Shown: positions 45,581-54,313, counted from the stretch's first letter. The stretch is DNA of 64,000 nucleotides from Mycobacterium colombiense CECT 3035 (GCF_002105755.1 NZ_CP020821.1:5270001-5334000), one strand, 5' to 3'. A program made the numbers and translations. Notes: generated by a model from the letters alone, not told the origin.

Positions 45581-45601
45581 CCGTTACGTAACGGCTATGC
45601 T
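45580..45601 (+). promoter_or_regulatory. Palindromic operator overlapping a leaderless promoter
   Basis: GCCGTTACGTAACGGC (45580-45595) is a perfect 16-bp palindrome. It is followed directly by a -10 TATGCT (45596-45601), then 6 nt and the ATG at 45608. A protein on the palindrome would occupy the -10/-35 spacer and block the promoter of the zinc-ribbon/PAS-ANTAR operon. Confidence 0.6.
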
Positions 45602-45607
45602 GCAGCT

Positions 45608-45937
45608 ATGTTGGTTTGCGCTGTCTGCAGCGCCGGTTTCTACGGCCGCTCCGATGCCGTGTACTGCTCGGCGGCGTGCCGGCAGAAGGCCCACCGGGCG
45701 CGCACCGCCGAGGGCCTCGCCGCGTTGGCGTCGCGCCGCCGGCTCGGCACCCATCCCCAGCGCTCGGTGAGCCGGGCGGACCTGCACGCCACGCGCCGGC
45801 GGGCGCACGCCGCCGTGGACCGGGCCCGCGAATTGTGCGGCGTGAGCGCCGAGCAACTACGCCGCGCGCAGGGCGCGCAACAACAACGCGCACACGCCGG
45901 CGCCACCGCAGTCGCACCTACCGGGCACGGGCGATGA
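45608..45937 (+). CDS. Small zinc-ribbon-like protein
   Basis: A 109-residue protein with CAVCSAGFYGRSDAVYCSAA at the N-terminus, giving CxxC-x15-CxxxC (Cys4, Cys7, Cys20 is in the motif VYCSAAC), which resembles small treble-clef fingers. The remainder is Arg/Ala/His-rich and helical. Leaderless ATG. Its stop overlaps the next ATG (ATGA), so it is coupled to the PAS-ANTAR regulator. It may bind nucleic acid; this is inference. Confidence 0.65.
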   Translation: MLVCAVCSAGFYGRSDAVYCSAACRQKAHRARTAEGLAALASRRRLGTHPQRSVSRADLHATRRRAHAAVDRARELCGVSAEQLRRAQGAQQQRAHAGATAVAPTGHGR

Positions 45938-46626
45938 CGGCGGAACCAAAGCTTCCGACAACTCTTTCTACCGAAAACAACGCCGACGGCGAAACTCCGC
46001 GCCGCGCAGGGACATTCAGCTTCTTCTTCGATGACCAGCGTTGGGAATGGTCCGACCCGGTGCAACGGATGCACGGTTACGTACCGGGATCGGTGACACC
46101 GACCACCGAACTCGTGCTCTCCCACAAGCACCCCGACGACCGCGACCGGGTGGCCGCCGTCGTCAACGACATCCTCACGTCCCATCAGCCGTTCAGCACG
46201 CGTCACCGCATCGTCGACACGGCGGGCGCGGTGCACCACGTCATCGTGGTCGGCGACCAACTTCGCGACGGCACCGGTGCCGTGATCGGCACGCACGGCT
46301 TCTACATCGACGTCACGCCTCCGTCATCCTCCGCGCCTCAAGAGGCCATCACCGCGGAGGTGGCCGAAATCGCCGAGCGCCGCGCCGCCATCGAGCAGAC
46401 GAAGGGCATGCTCATGGTGATCTACGACATCGACGAGAACGCCGCATTCAACCTGCTCAAGTGGCTGTCTCAGGAAAGCAACACCAAGCTGCGGGTGGTG
46501 GCTCAGCGGCTCGGTGACCGGTTGCGCGCCACCGCCCACAGCGCTTTCACGCCGCGGTCCATCTGCGACCAGATTCTGATCGACTCACGCGAACAGCCGG
46601 ACGCCACGAAGCAGGCGGACCGGTGA
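45934..46626 (+). CDS. PAS-ANTAR RNA-binding regulator
   Basis: A 230-residue protein. A PAS fold (about 25-130; FFFDDQRWEWSDPVQRMHGY, LSHKHPDDRDRVAAVV) is followed by an ANTAR domain (about 140-205; RRAAIEQTKGMLMVIYDIDE, then AFNLLKWLSQESNTKLRVVA). ANTAR domains bind paired hairpins in nascent RNA and prevent termination. Mycobacterial PAS-ANTAR proteins are common; the signal and RNA targets here are unknown. Second gene of a coupled operon: ATGA overlap upstream, TGATG overlap downstream. Confidence 0.85.
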   Translation: MTAEPKLPTTLSTENNADGETPRRAGTFSFFFDDQRWEWSDPVQRMHGYVPGSVTPTTELVLSHKHPDDRDRVAAVVNDILTSHQPFSTRHRIVDTAGAVHHVIVVGDQLRDGTGAVIGTHGFYIDVTPPSSSAPQEAITAEVAEIAERRAAIEQTKGMLMVIYDIDENAAFNLLKWLSQESNTKLRVVAQRLGDRLRATAHSAFTPRSICDQILIDSREQPDATKQADR

Positions 46627-47033
46627 TGGCTGACGCTTCCGAAGGCGACGGACCGAGGTCGGCAAGACGCACGGCCAGGATCAAGCAGCGGGTGCAGGAA
46701 CTTCGGCGACGGCGAGGTGAGTTGGCCGCAGGCAACCGGGCCTCACCCGAATCGGTCGACTTGGCGCGTCAGCACGCGGAGGAGTCGCTGCGGAATGCCA
46801 AGGACGCTCACCATGCCGCCGCCCGACGTCACCAGGAGTTAGCTCGGACGCACGAGCGGACGGCGAACAACTACCAACAAGCCGCGATGCGATTTGCCCA
46901 GCGGGGAGTGGACGATCCGGATCAGCTCCAGAGCCAGGCCGACCAACACTGGCAGGCCGCACACGACAACCGGCTAGAGAGCATCGAAGACGAAGCCAAG
47001 GCCGATCATCCCGAACAGTCCTCGTCGGGCTGA
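46626..47033 (+). CDS. Coiled-coil hypothetical protein coupled to the ANTAR gene
   Basis: A 135-residue, highly charged, Ala/Gln-rich protein with no hydrophobic core, predicted to be almost entirely helical (KQRVQELRRRRGELAAG; HHAAARRHQELARTHERTA). Its ATG shares a base with the ANTAR stop; GTG at 46623 is an alternative. Third gene of the zinc-ribbon/ANTAR operon. Not recognised. Confidence 0.65.
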   Translation: MADASEGDGPRSARRTARIKQRVQELRRRRGELAAGNRASPESVDLARQHAEESLRNAKDAHHAAARRHQELARTHERTANNYQQAAMRFAQRGVDDPDQLQSQADQHWQAAHDNRLESIEDEAKADHPEQSSSG

Positions 47034-47056
47034 GCCATGTCGCCCGGGCCGAAAAC

Positions 47057-47593
47057 CTACAGCCAGCCGGTGCGGGCGGCGGCGACCGGCTCGGCGGGCG
47101 CTGGGGCCAATTCGCCGTTGCGCACGCCCTCGAGCAACCGTTGCACCGCGGCGACAATCTCCGGGGCCGCCGCCGCGAGCCCGGCCGTGTCGGCCTCGCT
47201 GACCTCATCGGCGTCGACGCCGGCGCGGGTCAGGATGGCGGCCGGGTCGGCCAACTGCTCGGTCAGCCAGGCCAGCGGGTCGGCGGACAGCTCGGCGACG
47301 AAGTGCCGGCGACTGGGTTCCCAGCCGTTGAACCGCGGGTGGTGGTGGGCCCGGTCCAGCGTCCCGGGTGGGCTCTCCGTGGACCCGAAAAGGTCCACCC
47401 GCCACACCGGGCGGGTGAAGGCGATCGGGACGCCGGCGTAGATCGATCCCTGGGGCGCCGCCCGGTCGACGAGGCGCAGCTCCAGCCTGACGCCCCGCTC
47501 CGGGGTTTCCTGCCCCTCGAGCGGGGACGGGTCGATGAAGTACATGTCGCCCACGACCACACCCAGGGATTCGAATCCGAACGCTGCCAGCAT
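47057..47593 (-). CDS. Conserved hypothetical protein
   Basis: A 178-residue soluble protein starting MLAAFGFESLGVVVGDMYF, with the conserved-looking HHHPRFNGWEPSRRHF and a helical Ala-rich C-terminus. The N-terminal half looks like a beta-rich ligand-binding fold. The family is not recognised. AGGAAAGG lies 6 nt before the ATG. It faces the ANTAR operon and is divergent from the first mceA gene. Confidence 0.7.
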   Translation of the reverse strand: MLAAFGFESLGVVVGDMYFIDPSPLEGQETPERGVRLELRLVDRAAPQGSIYAGVPIAFTRPVWRVDLFGSTESPPGTLDRAHHHPRFNGWEPSRRHFVAELSADPLAWLTEQLADPAAILTRAGVDADEVSEADTAGLAAAAPEIVAAVQRLLEGVRNGELAPAPAEPVAAARTGWL

Positions 47594-47705
47594 CGCGCAC
47601 CTTTCCTCGTTGCGTCCGAGCGTAGACCGGTGCCGCGAATGAGGGCATCGACGATGCCCGCCCGGGGCCCGCGATCTTGTGAACCGCGGTTCGCGCGGGC
47701 GCGGT

Positions 47706-47730
47706 CGTCACGGTAGATTTCACTGGTCTT
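47706..47730 (+). promoter_or_regulatory. Conserved 25-nt block upstream of mceA copy 1
   Basis: CGTCACGGTAGATTTCACTG plus GTCTT. It differs at three positions from a block at 49299-49323 before the second mceA gene. The sequence around it is not conserved, so it is a candidate promoter or operator shared by both copies. Confidence 0.45.
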
Positions 47731-47826
47731 CCAAATGCATGAGTGTGAAGCCCCTGACAAACGCAGGGGGTGATTCGCCGCGGTTCCCGGGACGCCGCGG
47801 CGCGGACGTGAGGGGCAGCTGCGGTC

Positions 47827-49155
47827 TTGTCGACACATTCGGGTCCCGGCTCACCTGTTCAGATCAACTCGCAACGAACCCCGCCATTCAAGTTGATTGC
47901 GGTCGCCGTGTTCATTGTGTGCACGCTGATTTTGGCGTTGGTGTACGGGCAATTCCGCGGCGCCTTCACCGACAAGACGCAGCTGACCATGATCGCCGCC
48001 CGCGCCGGGTTGGTGATGGATCCGGGTTCGAAGGTGACCTACAACGGGGTGGAGATCGGCCGGGTGGGGTCGATTGCGGAGACGGTGCGCGACGGGAAGC
48101 CGGCGGCGAAGTTCACGTTGGAGGTGTACCCGCGGTACCTCAAGCTGATCCCGTCGAATGTGAATGCCGATATCAAGGCGACGACGGTGTTCGGTGGCAA
48201 GTACGTGTCGTTGACGTCGCCGGCCAACCCGTCGCCGCAGCGGATTTCGTCGCACACGGTGATCGATGCGCGGTCGGTGACCACCGAGATCAACACGCTG
48301 TTCCAGACGATCACCTCGATCGCGGAGAAGGTGGATCCGGTCAAGCTGAATCTGACGTTGAGCGCGGCGGCGCAGTCGTTGGCGGGGCTGGGGGAGAAGT
48401 TCGGCCAGTCGGTGACCAACGCCAACGTGCTGCTCGATGATGTGAATCCGCAGCTGCCGCAGGCGCGCAAGGACATTCAGCAGTTGGCGGCGCTGGGCGA
48501 CACGTACGCCAACGCCGCGCCGGACCTGTTGGATTTTTTGAACAACGCGGTGATCACCTCGCGCACCATCAACGCCCAGCAAAAGGATCTGGACCAGGCG
48601 CTGCTGTCGGCGGCCGGGTTCGGTAACACCGGCGCGGAGCTGTTCACCAAGGGTGGGCCGTATCTGGCGCGCGGCGCCGCCGATCTGGTGCCCTCCGCGC
48701 AGCTGCTGGACACCTACAGCCCGGAAATCTATTGCACGCTGCACAATTACCACGACATCGTGCCCATCACGGGTGCCTCCGAGGGCGGGTTCAACGGCTA
48801 CTCGCTGAACATGGACACCGAGGTCACGTCGGGCCTCGGTCTGATCGCGAACCCGCTGTCGCTCGCCGCCGTCGCCGCGCTCACGCTGGGCCTGGGCGCC
48901 ACGGCCGGCCTGGTCGGCGGTGCCCCCAACCCGTACGTCTACCCCGAGAACCTGCCGCGGGTGAACGCGCGCGGCGGCCCGGGCGGTGCGCCGGGGTGCT
49001 GGCAGCCGATCACCCGCGACCTGTGGCCCGCGCCGGAGCTGGTGATGGACTCCGGCAACAGCCTCGCGCCGTACAACCACCTGGACACCGGATCGCCGTA
49101 CGCGATCGAGTACGTCTGGGGCCGCCAGGTCGGCGACAACACGATCAACCCGTAA
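47827..49155 (+). CDS. MceA-family (MlaD-like) lipid-transfer protein, tandem copy 1
   Basis: A 442-residue Mce protein with an N-terminal membrane helix (about 24-44), an MCE/MlaD domain (about 52-130; GLVMDPGSKVTYNGVEIGRV, FGGKYVSL) and a long helical domain. MceA proteins form part of hexameric lipid-uptake channels with MceB-F and YrbE permeases, but none of those is adjacent. It starts at TTG after GAGGGG, about 11 nt away. The central 145 residues are identical to the next gene. Confidence 0.85.
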   Translation: MSTHSGPGSPVQINSQRTPPFKLIAVAVFIVCTLILALVYGQFRGAFTDKTQLTMIAARAGLVMDPGSKVTYNGVEIGRVGSIAETVRDGKPAAKFTLEVYPRYLKLIPSNVNADIKATTVFGGKYVSLTSPANPSPQRISSHTVIDARSVTTEINTLFQTITSIAEKVDPVKLNLTLSAAAQSLAGLGEKFGQSVTNANVLLDDVNPQLPQARKDIQQLAALGDTYANAAPDLLDFLNNAVITSRTINAQQKDLDQALLSAAGFGNTGAELFTKGGPYLARGAADLVPSAQLLDTYSPEIYCTLHNYHDIVPITGASEGGFNGYSLNMDTEVTSGLGLIANPLSLAAVAALTLGLGATAGLVGGAPNPYVYPENLPRVNARGGPGGAPGCWQPITRDLWPAPELVMDSGNSLAPYNHLDTGSPYAIEYVWGRQVGDNTINP

Positions 49156-49298
49156 ATCCCGCTTGGCGCGCGAAAGGTCTGCCGGCCAACATCATTCGCT
49201 CTCCGGCATCGGCGGTCACCCGCCGCCGGCGGGAACGATGATTCGCAAAATGATGTTGTGCGACCGCCGATTCCGCTGTTGCTTTGTTTGTGCCACGG

Positions 49299-49323
49299 CG
49301 TCGCGGTACATTTCACTGATCTT
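49299..49323 (+). promoter_or_regulatory. Conserved 25-nt block upstream of mceA copy 2
   Basis: CGTCGCGGTACATTTCACTG plus ATCTT, the counterpart of the block at 47706-47730. It lies about 130 bases before the ATG at 49455. The remainder of this roughly 300-base gap contains no gene I can support. Confidence 0.45.
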
Positions 49324-49454
49324 ATTGCATGCGTGTACAGGCTGGGTGGCGGCGGCACCGGGATGAGGGGCAGGGTTGGCGACCGTGGGTTATCTGGACA
49401 ACCACCCGCATAGGTGGCTGCCCCTGATGACCGTCGGGAGCGCGGCGTAGCGCC

Positions 49455-50762
49455 ATGGAGGGTTCACCCGTTCAGATCAACGACTCGCGCGAGCCGCCCT
49501 ACAAGGTGATCACCTTCATCGTGGTCGTGGTGCTCGCGGTGATCTTCACCCTGGTCTACATCCAGTTCCGTGGAGGTTTCACGTCCAAGACCGAGCTGAC
49601 GATGTTGGCCTCGCGGGCCGGGTTGGTGATGGATCCGGGTTCGAAGGTGACCTACAACGGGGTGGAGATCGGCCGGGTGGGGTCGATCTCGGAGACGGTG
49701 CGCGACGGGAACCCGGCCGCCAAGTTCACCCTCGAGGTGTACCCGCGGTATTTGGCGTTGATTCCGTCGAACGTCAACGCCGATATCAAGGCGACGACGG
49801 TGTTCGGCGGCAAGTACGTGTCGTTGACGACGCCGGCCAACCCGTCGCCGCAGAAGATTTCGACACACACGGTGATCGATGCGCGGTCGGTGACCACCGA
49901 GATCAACACGCTGTTCCAGACGATCACCTCGATCGCGGAGAAGGTGGATCCGGTCAAGCTGAATCTGACGTTGAGCGCGGCGGCGCAGTCGTTGGCCGGG
50001 CTGGGGGAGAAGTTCGGCCAGTCGGTGACCAACGCCAACGTGTTGCTCGATGACGTGAATCCACAGCTGCCACAGGCGCGCAAGGACATTCAGCAGTTGG
50101 CGGCCCTGGGCGACACGTACGCCAACGCCGCGCCGGACCTGTTGGATTTCTTGAACAACGCGGTGATCACCTCGCGCACCATCAACGCCCAGCAAAAGGA
50201 TCTGGACCAGGCGCTGCTGTCGGCGGCCGGATTCGGCAACACCGGCGCGGAGCTGTTCACCAAGGGTGGGCCGTATCTGGCGCGCGGCGCCGAAGATCTG
50301 ATCCCGACGGCGCAGCTGCTGGACACCTACAGCCCGGAAATCTATTGCCTGATGCGCAGCGAACACGATGCGCTGCCGGCCACCGGCGCGGCCGAGGGCG
50401 GGTTCAACGGCTACTCGCTGAACATGGACACCGAGGTGCTCTCCGGGTTGGGGCTGATCGCGAACCCGGTCTCCGCGGTGCCCGTCATCGCGTCGCTGGT
50501 GGGCGGCATCGCCGGGGTGGTCGGCGGCGCCCCCAACCCCTACATCTACCCGGAGAACCTGCCGCGGGTGAACGCGCGCGGCGGCCCGGGCGGCGCGCCG
50601 GGGTGCTGGCAGAAGGTCACCCGCGACCTGTGGCCGGCGCCCGAGCTCATCATGGACACCGGCAACAGCATCGCGCCCTATAACCACCTGGACACCGGAT
50701 CGCCGTACGCGATCGAGTACGTCTGGGGCCGCCAGGTCGGCGACAACACGATCAACCCGTAG
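49455..50762 (+). CDS. MceA-family (MlaD-like) lipid-transfer protein, tandem copy 2
   Basis: A 435-residue paralog of the preceding gene. N-terminal helix (about 16-36), MCE domain and helical region as in copy 1. From 49620 to 50333 the DNA aligns with 48007-48720 without gaps and is nearly identical, and the last 75 bases are identical, while the N-terminus and the segment around residues 290-350 differ. No yrbE or mceB-F genes follow. Start ATG with a weak GGGAG upstream. Confidence 0.85.
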   Translation: MEGSPVQINDSREPPYKVITFIVVVVLAVIFTLVYIQFRGGFTSKTELTMLASRAGLVMDPGSKVTYNGVEIGRVGSISETVRDGNPAAKFTLEVYPRYLALIPSNVNADIKATTVFGGKYVSLTTPANPSPQKISTHTVIDARSVTTEINTLFQTITSIAEKVDPVKLNLTLSAAAQSLAGLGEKFGQSVTNANVLLDDVNPQLPQARKDIQQLAALGDTYANAAPDLLDFLNNAVITSRTINAQQKDLDQALLSAAGFGNTGAELFTKGGPYLARGAEDLIPTAQLLDTYSPEIYCLMRSEHDALPATGAAEGGFNGYSLNMDTEVLSGLGLIANPVSAVPVIASLVGGIAGVVGGAPNPYIYPENLPRVNARGGPGGAPGCWQKVTRDLWPAPELIMDTGNSIAPYNHLDTGSPYAIEYVWGRQVGDNTINP

Positions 50763-50826
50763 CGGCGTGCACCGCGCGCGGCCGGGTGGTGAAAAGGCTT
50801 ATCGGGCAAGGTAATGCGCCGACCGC

Positions 50827-51744
50827 TCAGGCTTGGGAGGCCGCCTTCGGTCTGGCGGTGGCCTTCACGTCCCGCCCCGCCCCGGCCGACATGGAGGCTG
50901 CCTCGCCGCGAGCCAGGCCGATCGTCGCAACGATCACCACGACCAGCGTCACCGCGAGGACGAACCACTCCCAGCCGCCGGCTGCCAGCGTCTCGGCGAG
51001 CACGGTGATGCCGAGGATCCCGCCCACCACGGGCTTCGCCACGATGATGGTCGGCAGGGAGGCGGTGAGCGCGCCGGCTCGATACGCCGATTGGTGATAG
51101 ACCATGCCGGCGCCCCCGCAGAACACCAGCGCATACAGCTCGAAGGATTGCCAGATGTCGCCGGGGTGGTGTTCCAGGACGTCGACGACGCCCTTCATCA
51201 GGACGGCGAACACCGCCAGCAGCGTGCCGGCCACCGCCGCCAGCAGCAGCGCCGCCAGCGGGCGATCCGACCAGATGCGCGCGCCCAGCAAACCGAGCAG
51301 CAGCAGGGGGCCGATCACCGCCGCCACCACGAGCCACGTGTGCAGCGGCGCCCGCTGCTGGCCGCCGGTCGGGTCTCCGACCGCGATGAGCACCGCCAGC
51401 GCCACCGCCAACACCAGCGCCCAGCTCCACTCGCGGCGGGTGATGCGGTTACCGGTCATCCGCGAGTAGATCGGCAGCGCGAACAGGAGCGCCGTCACCT
51501 GCAACGACATCACCAGCAACACCGAGCCGTCGTCCAGGGCGGCGGCCAGCAGCACGTAGCTGCCGATGTCGCCCAAACCGCCCAGCCACCAACGCTTGTC
51601 GCGCAGCAGCATGCCGAACAACGTCAGGTGCCCGACCCGTTTGTCGGTGACCTCCTGCGCGGAACGTTGCCGGACCACGTTGCCGATCGCGGACGCCAGC
51701 GCAGCGCACAGGGCGAGAATGGCCGCCAGATGCACGTCCGACAT
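50827..51744 (-). CDS. DMT-superfamily permease
   Basis: A 305-residue protein with about nine or ten hydrophobic helices. Two EamA-like halves: LAAILALCAALASAIGNVVR at the N-terminus and VYHQSAYRAGALTASLPTII in the second half. Cargo unknown. A strong GAGGAGGT lies 6 nt before the ATG. It is convergent with the second mceA gene. Confidence 0.82.
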   Translation of the reverse strand: MSDVHLAAILALCAALASAIGNVVRQRSAQEVTDKRVGHLTLFGMLLRDKRWWLGGLGDIGSYVLLAAALDDGSVLLVMSLQVTALLFALPIYSRMTGNRITRREWSWALVLAVALAVLIAVGDPTGGQQRAPLHTWLVVAAVIGPLLLLGLLGARIWSDRPLAALLLAAVAGTLLAVFAVLMKGVVDVLEHHPGDIWQSFELYALVFCGGAGMVYHQSAYRAGALTASLPTIIVAKPVVGGILGITVLAETLAAGGWEWFVLAVTLVVVIVATIGLARGEAASMSAGAGRDVKATARPKAASQA

Positions 51745-51857
51745 GGCGTTACCTCCTCGCTGGGTGCGGTTGCGCTACCCATCCAATCTAGCCGCGCCCC
51801 GCGCGGTGGGCGCGGCACAGGGTTGCCCGGCCCGAGGACCGGGGCCGCGTGGGCACC

Positions 51858-52751
51858 TCAGAGCGGGAATTTCGTCCCGGTGAGTCGCTCCGACAGTTCC
51901 CAGAGGGCGGCGGCGGTGCCGGCGCGCTTTGCCGGCCAGTTGCGCCACGTCGGCTGGGTGCGCCCGTACAAGCCGAACCTCGGGCCGACGAACGTGTCGC
52001 CCGGCAAATCCTGGGAGACCGCGTACAAGGTCTGGCGGGCGCCGAAATCGGCATCGGTGGACACGATCCGGTCGACCGCCAGGACCGCCGCGTCGCCCAG
52101 CTTGCGGCCGGAGTTTCCCTGCAGGTTGGTGTGCGACCACCCGGGGTGGGCGGCCAGCGCGCGCAACGAGGTGGGGACGCCGTCCAAGCGCCGTTGCAGC
52201 TCCTTGGTGAACAGCAGGTTGGCCAGCTTCGACTGGCTGTAGGCCAGCCAGGCCGAATACGGCCGGGACTCGAAATTGAGGTCTTTGAGGCTGACGTAGC
52301 CGAAGTGGTGCATCAGCGAGGACACCGTCACCACGCGGTCGGTCAGCTTGGGCAACAGCAGGTTGGTCAACGCGAAGTGGCCGAGGTGGTTGGTGCCGAT
52401 CTGGCCCTCGAAGCCGTCGACGGTGACGGCGTGTTTGGTGGCCATGATGCCGGCGTTGTTGACCAAGACGTCGACCGCGTCGATGCCCTCGGCAAAGCGC
52501 CGCACCGAGGACAGGTCTTGCAGATCGAGCTGGCGCACCTCGGCCGTCCCGGTTGCCGTCCCGGTTGCCGAACCGGTCATGCGCGTCGCCGCGGCCCGGC
52601 CTTTGTCGGTGTTGCGGACGGCCAGGATGACGTGGCCGCCGACCCGGACCAACTCGCGGGCGGTGATCTCGCCCAGTCCGGCGTTGGCGCCGGTGATGAC
52701 GACGGTTCGTCCGGCGAACGAGGGTAGCTCGGCTGCGGTCCAATCGGGCAT
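51858..52751 (-). CDS. SDR-family oxidoreductase, retinol-dehydrogenase-like
   Basis: A 297-residue classical/extended SDR. Cofactor motif VITGANAGLGEITAREL, NNAGIM, catalytic Ser in VVTVSSLMHHFG and YSQSK with the catalytic Tyr and Lys. The arginines in LAVRNTDKGR suggest NADP(H). The ATG is leaderless: TAGGGT lies 7 nt upstream. GTG at 52760 is an unlikely alternative. Divergent from the lipid-kinase gene. Confidence 0.87.
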   Translation of the reverse strand: MPDWTAAELPSFAGRTVVITGANAGLGEITARELVRVGGHVILAVRNTDKGRAAATRMTGSATGTATGTAEVRQLDLQDLSSVRRFAEGIDAVDVLVNNAGIMATKHAVTVDGFEGQIGTNHLGHFALTNLLLPKLTDRVVTVSSLMHHFGYVSLKDLNFESRPYSAWLAYSQSKLANLLFTKELQRRLDGVPTSLRALAAHPGWSHTNLQGNSGRKLGDAAVLAVDRIVSTDADFGARQTLYAVSQDLPGDTFVGPRFGLYGRTQPTWRNWPAKRAGTAAALWELSERLTGTKFPL

Positions 52752-52758
52752 GGCAAAC

Positions 52759-52764
52759 ACCCTA
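52759..52764 (-). promoter_or_regulatory. -10 box of a leaderless promoter (second SDR gene)
   Basis: On the minus strand TAGGGT, 7 nt, then ATG at 52751. Confidence 0.45.
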
Positions 52765-52900
52765 ACTTCGCAACTGCGACGGGGGCCGGTCGGCCGGGGC
52801 GCCCTGCGCCGGCGGGCGGCGGCGTTGGTGGCCCACGGATACGCCCAGGTATCGTGCCTGGGATGGCCAGCGAAAGCCCACCTGCATCGGGGATCGCCGG

Positions 52901-53893
52901 ATGTATCTAGGCGTCATCGTCAATCCGAAAGCGCGGAGGAATCGCGCCGCTTCCGCCGACCGCATCGCCGAACTGCGTCGCATCGTCGGCTCCCGCGGCG
53001 AGGTGCACGAGACCAACTCGATCGAGGAGCTTCGCGACGCCATCCGGCAGCTCGCGCCGCGGGTCACCCATCTGGTGGGCGACGGCGGTGACGGCGCACT
53101 GCACTGGTTGATCAACGAGATCGAGCGCTGCGTCAGCGATCCGCAGCGCTGGCCCGCGTTCGTCCCGACCAACGGCGGCAGCGTCAACGCCGTCGCGCGC
53201 AAGGCCCGGGTGCGCGGGCGGCCCGAAGCGATCATCCGTGCGCTGGCCGCCGCCGCGGAGGCGGACCGACCACCGTCCGACGTCAGCCTGGACACGTTGG
53301 CGCTCGACGGCGAAACCGCCGACGGCGCGGCGTTTCACCGGCTTTGCTTCGGGCTGGCGGCCGGAGGCGTCGGAAACCGTTTCTACGACCGGTATTACGA
53401 CTCACCCGATCACAACCGGCTGGCCGTCGCCCGGGTGATCGCCCGCAGCTTCGGCGACTACATCACCTCCAAAATCGCCCCCGGCCACGTGAAGACGCCG
53501 AACTACGCCTCCATCCTGTTCACCCCGACGCGGGCGCGCGTGGTCATCGACGGCGACGAGGTCCCGTCGCGCACGCACAGCCTGCTGCACGCCGGCGCGA
53601 TCGACCTCCGCATCGGCGGCCCGCTTCGGTTGTTCCCCAAGGCTTCCGAACCCGGCGCGCTGCATTTCCAGGCCGGAAACCTACGGCCGTCCAGGATCGT
53701 GGCGCAGCTCCCGACGGCCCTGACCAACGGGATGCTCCGCGGCGAGGGGCTCCGCGATGTCATCGGGCACGAGATGATCATCGAAGCCGAGGACGAGCCG
53801 CTGTCGCCCATCATTGACGGCGAGCGTTTCCTCGGCATCGTGAAGCTGGTGGCCCGCGCGGGCCCGCACATCCGCATCGCGCGGCCCGCCTAG
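52901..53893 (+). CDS. Diacylglycerol/lipid kinase-family protein
   Basis: A 330-residue member of the DAGK_cat superfamily. First strand YLGVIVNPKARRNR, nucleotide motif VGDGGDGALHWLINE (about 59-73) and PTNGGSVNAVARKA. It is divergent in sequence from the kinase at 6199-7164, and the lipid substrate is unknown. It lies directly upstream of the A+T-rich segment and the fatty-acid operon, on the same strand but 420 bases away. Confidence 0.8.
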   Translation: MYLGVIVNPKARRNRAASADRIAELRRIVGSRGEVHETNSIEELRDAIRQLAPRVTHLVGDGGDGALHWLINEIERCVSDPQRWPAFVPTNGGSVNAVARKARVRGRPEAIIRALAAAAEADRPPSDVSLDTLALDGETADGAAFHRLCFGLAAGGVGNRFYDRYYDSPDHNRLAVARVIARSFGDYITSKIAPGHVKTPNYASILFTPTRARVVIDGDEVPSRTHSLLHAGAIDLRIGGPLRLFPKASEPGALHFQAGNLRPSRIVAQLPTALTNGMLRGEGLRDVIGHEMIIEAEDEPLSPIIDGERFLGIVKLVARAGPHIRIARPA

Positions 53894-54313
53894 CCGGCTC
53901 TCGAACGCCGGGCTTGCACGGCCCACGAGGCCGGTTAGAAATGGCGTTTTTGGCTTTGCGATTTCGTCAATAGGTGTGACGAAGATAAAAGTCTCATTTC
54001 ACGCTCACCGCGCGCCTGGCCGGCAATACTGAATACGTGAATTCGTAGATACGTAGGTCAGTATTTCCTGTATAGGAGCAGCGGTAATGCCAGGTAAAAT
54101 GCCACTGAGATACTGAAGTACGGATGCGCGTAGATCAGCATCCGCGCAATTGATTTTCGCCTCTAAGTTTATCCTGTGAATGTAGTGTGCGACCGCCATT
54201 AATGCTGGTCGACGTTTTGCTCGCGGTAGGTGTACGGCGCTACATTGGTTTTATATTCACGGACGGAAGTCTTTCTCGGGCCACGCCAACCTGGAAGGGG
54301 GATCACTCCTACG
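53894..54313. other. A+T-rich noncoding segment before the FAAL operon
   Basis: About 420 bases, visibly richer in A+T than the flanking genes. Seen in it: AATACTGA (54025-54032) facing TCAGTATT (54058-54065); a hairpin CGGATGC (54121-54127)/GCATCCG (54138-54144); ATACTGAATACG recurring as ATACTGAAGTACG near 54110; and a possible -10 TATATT near 54251. No ORF with a ribosome site is convincing. It may hold the operon promoter and regulator sites, or be a scar of transferred DNA. Confidence 0.5.

Noticed and set aside
47601..47723. Short ORFs between the conserved hypothetical gene and mceA copy 1
   Set aside because: They are out-of-frame shadows without start signals; the gap holds only the conserved 25-nt block.
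54005..54199. A 64-codon minus-strand ORF in the A+T-rich gap
   Set aside because: No ribosome site or leaderless -10 box and no family resemblance; kept as noncoding.
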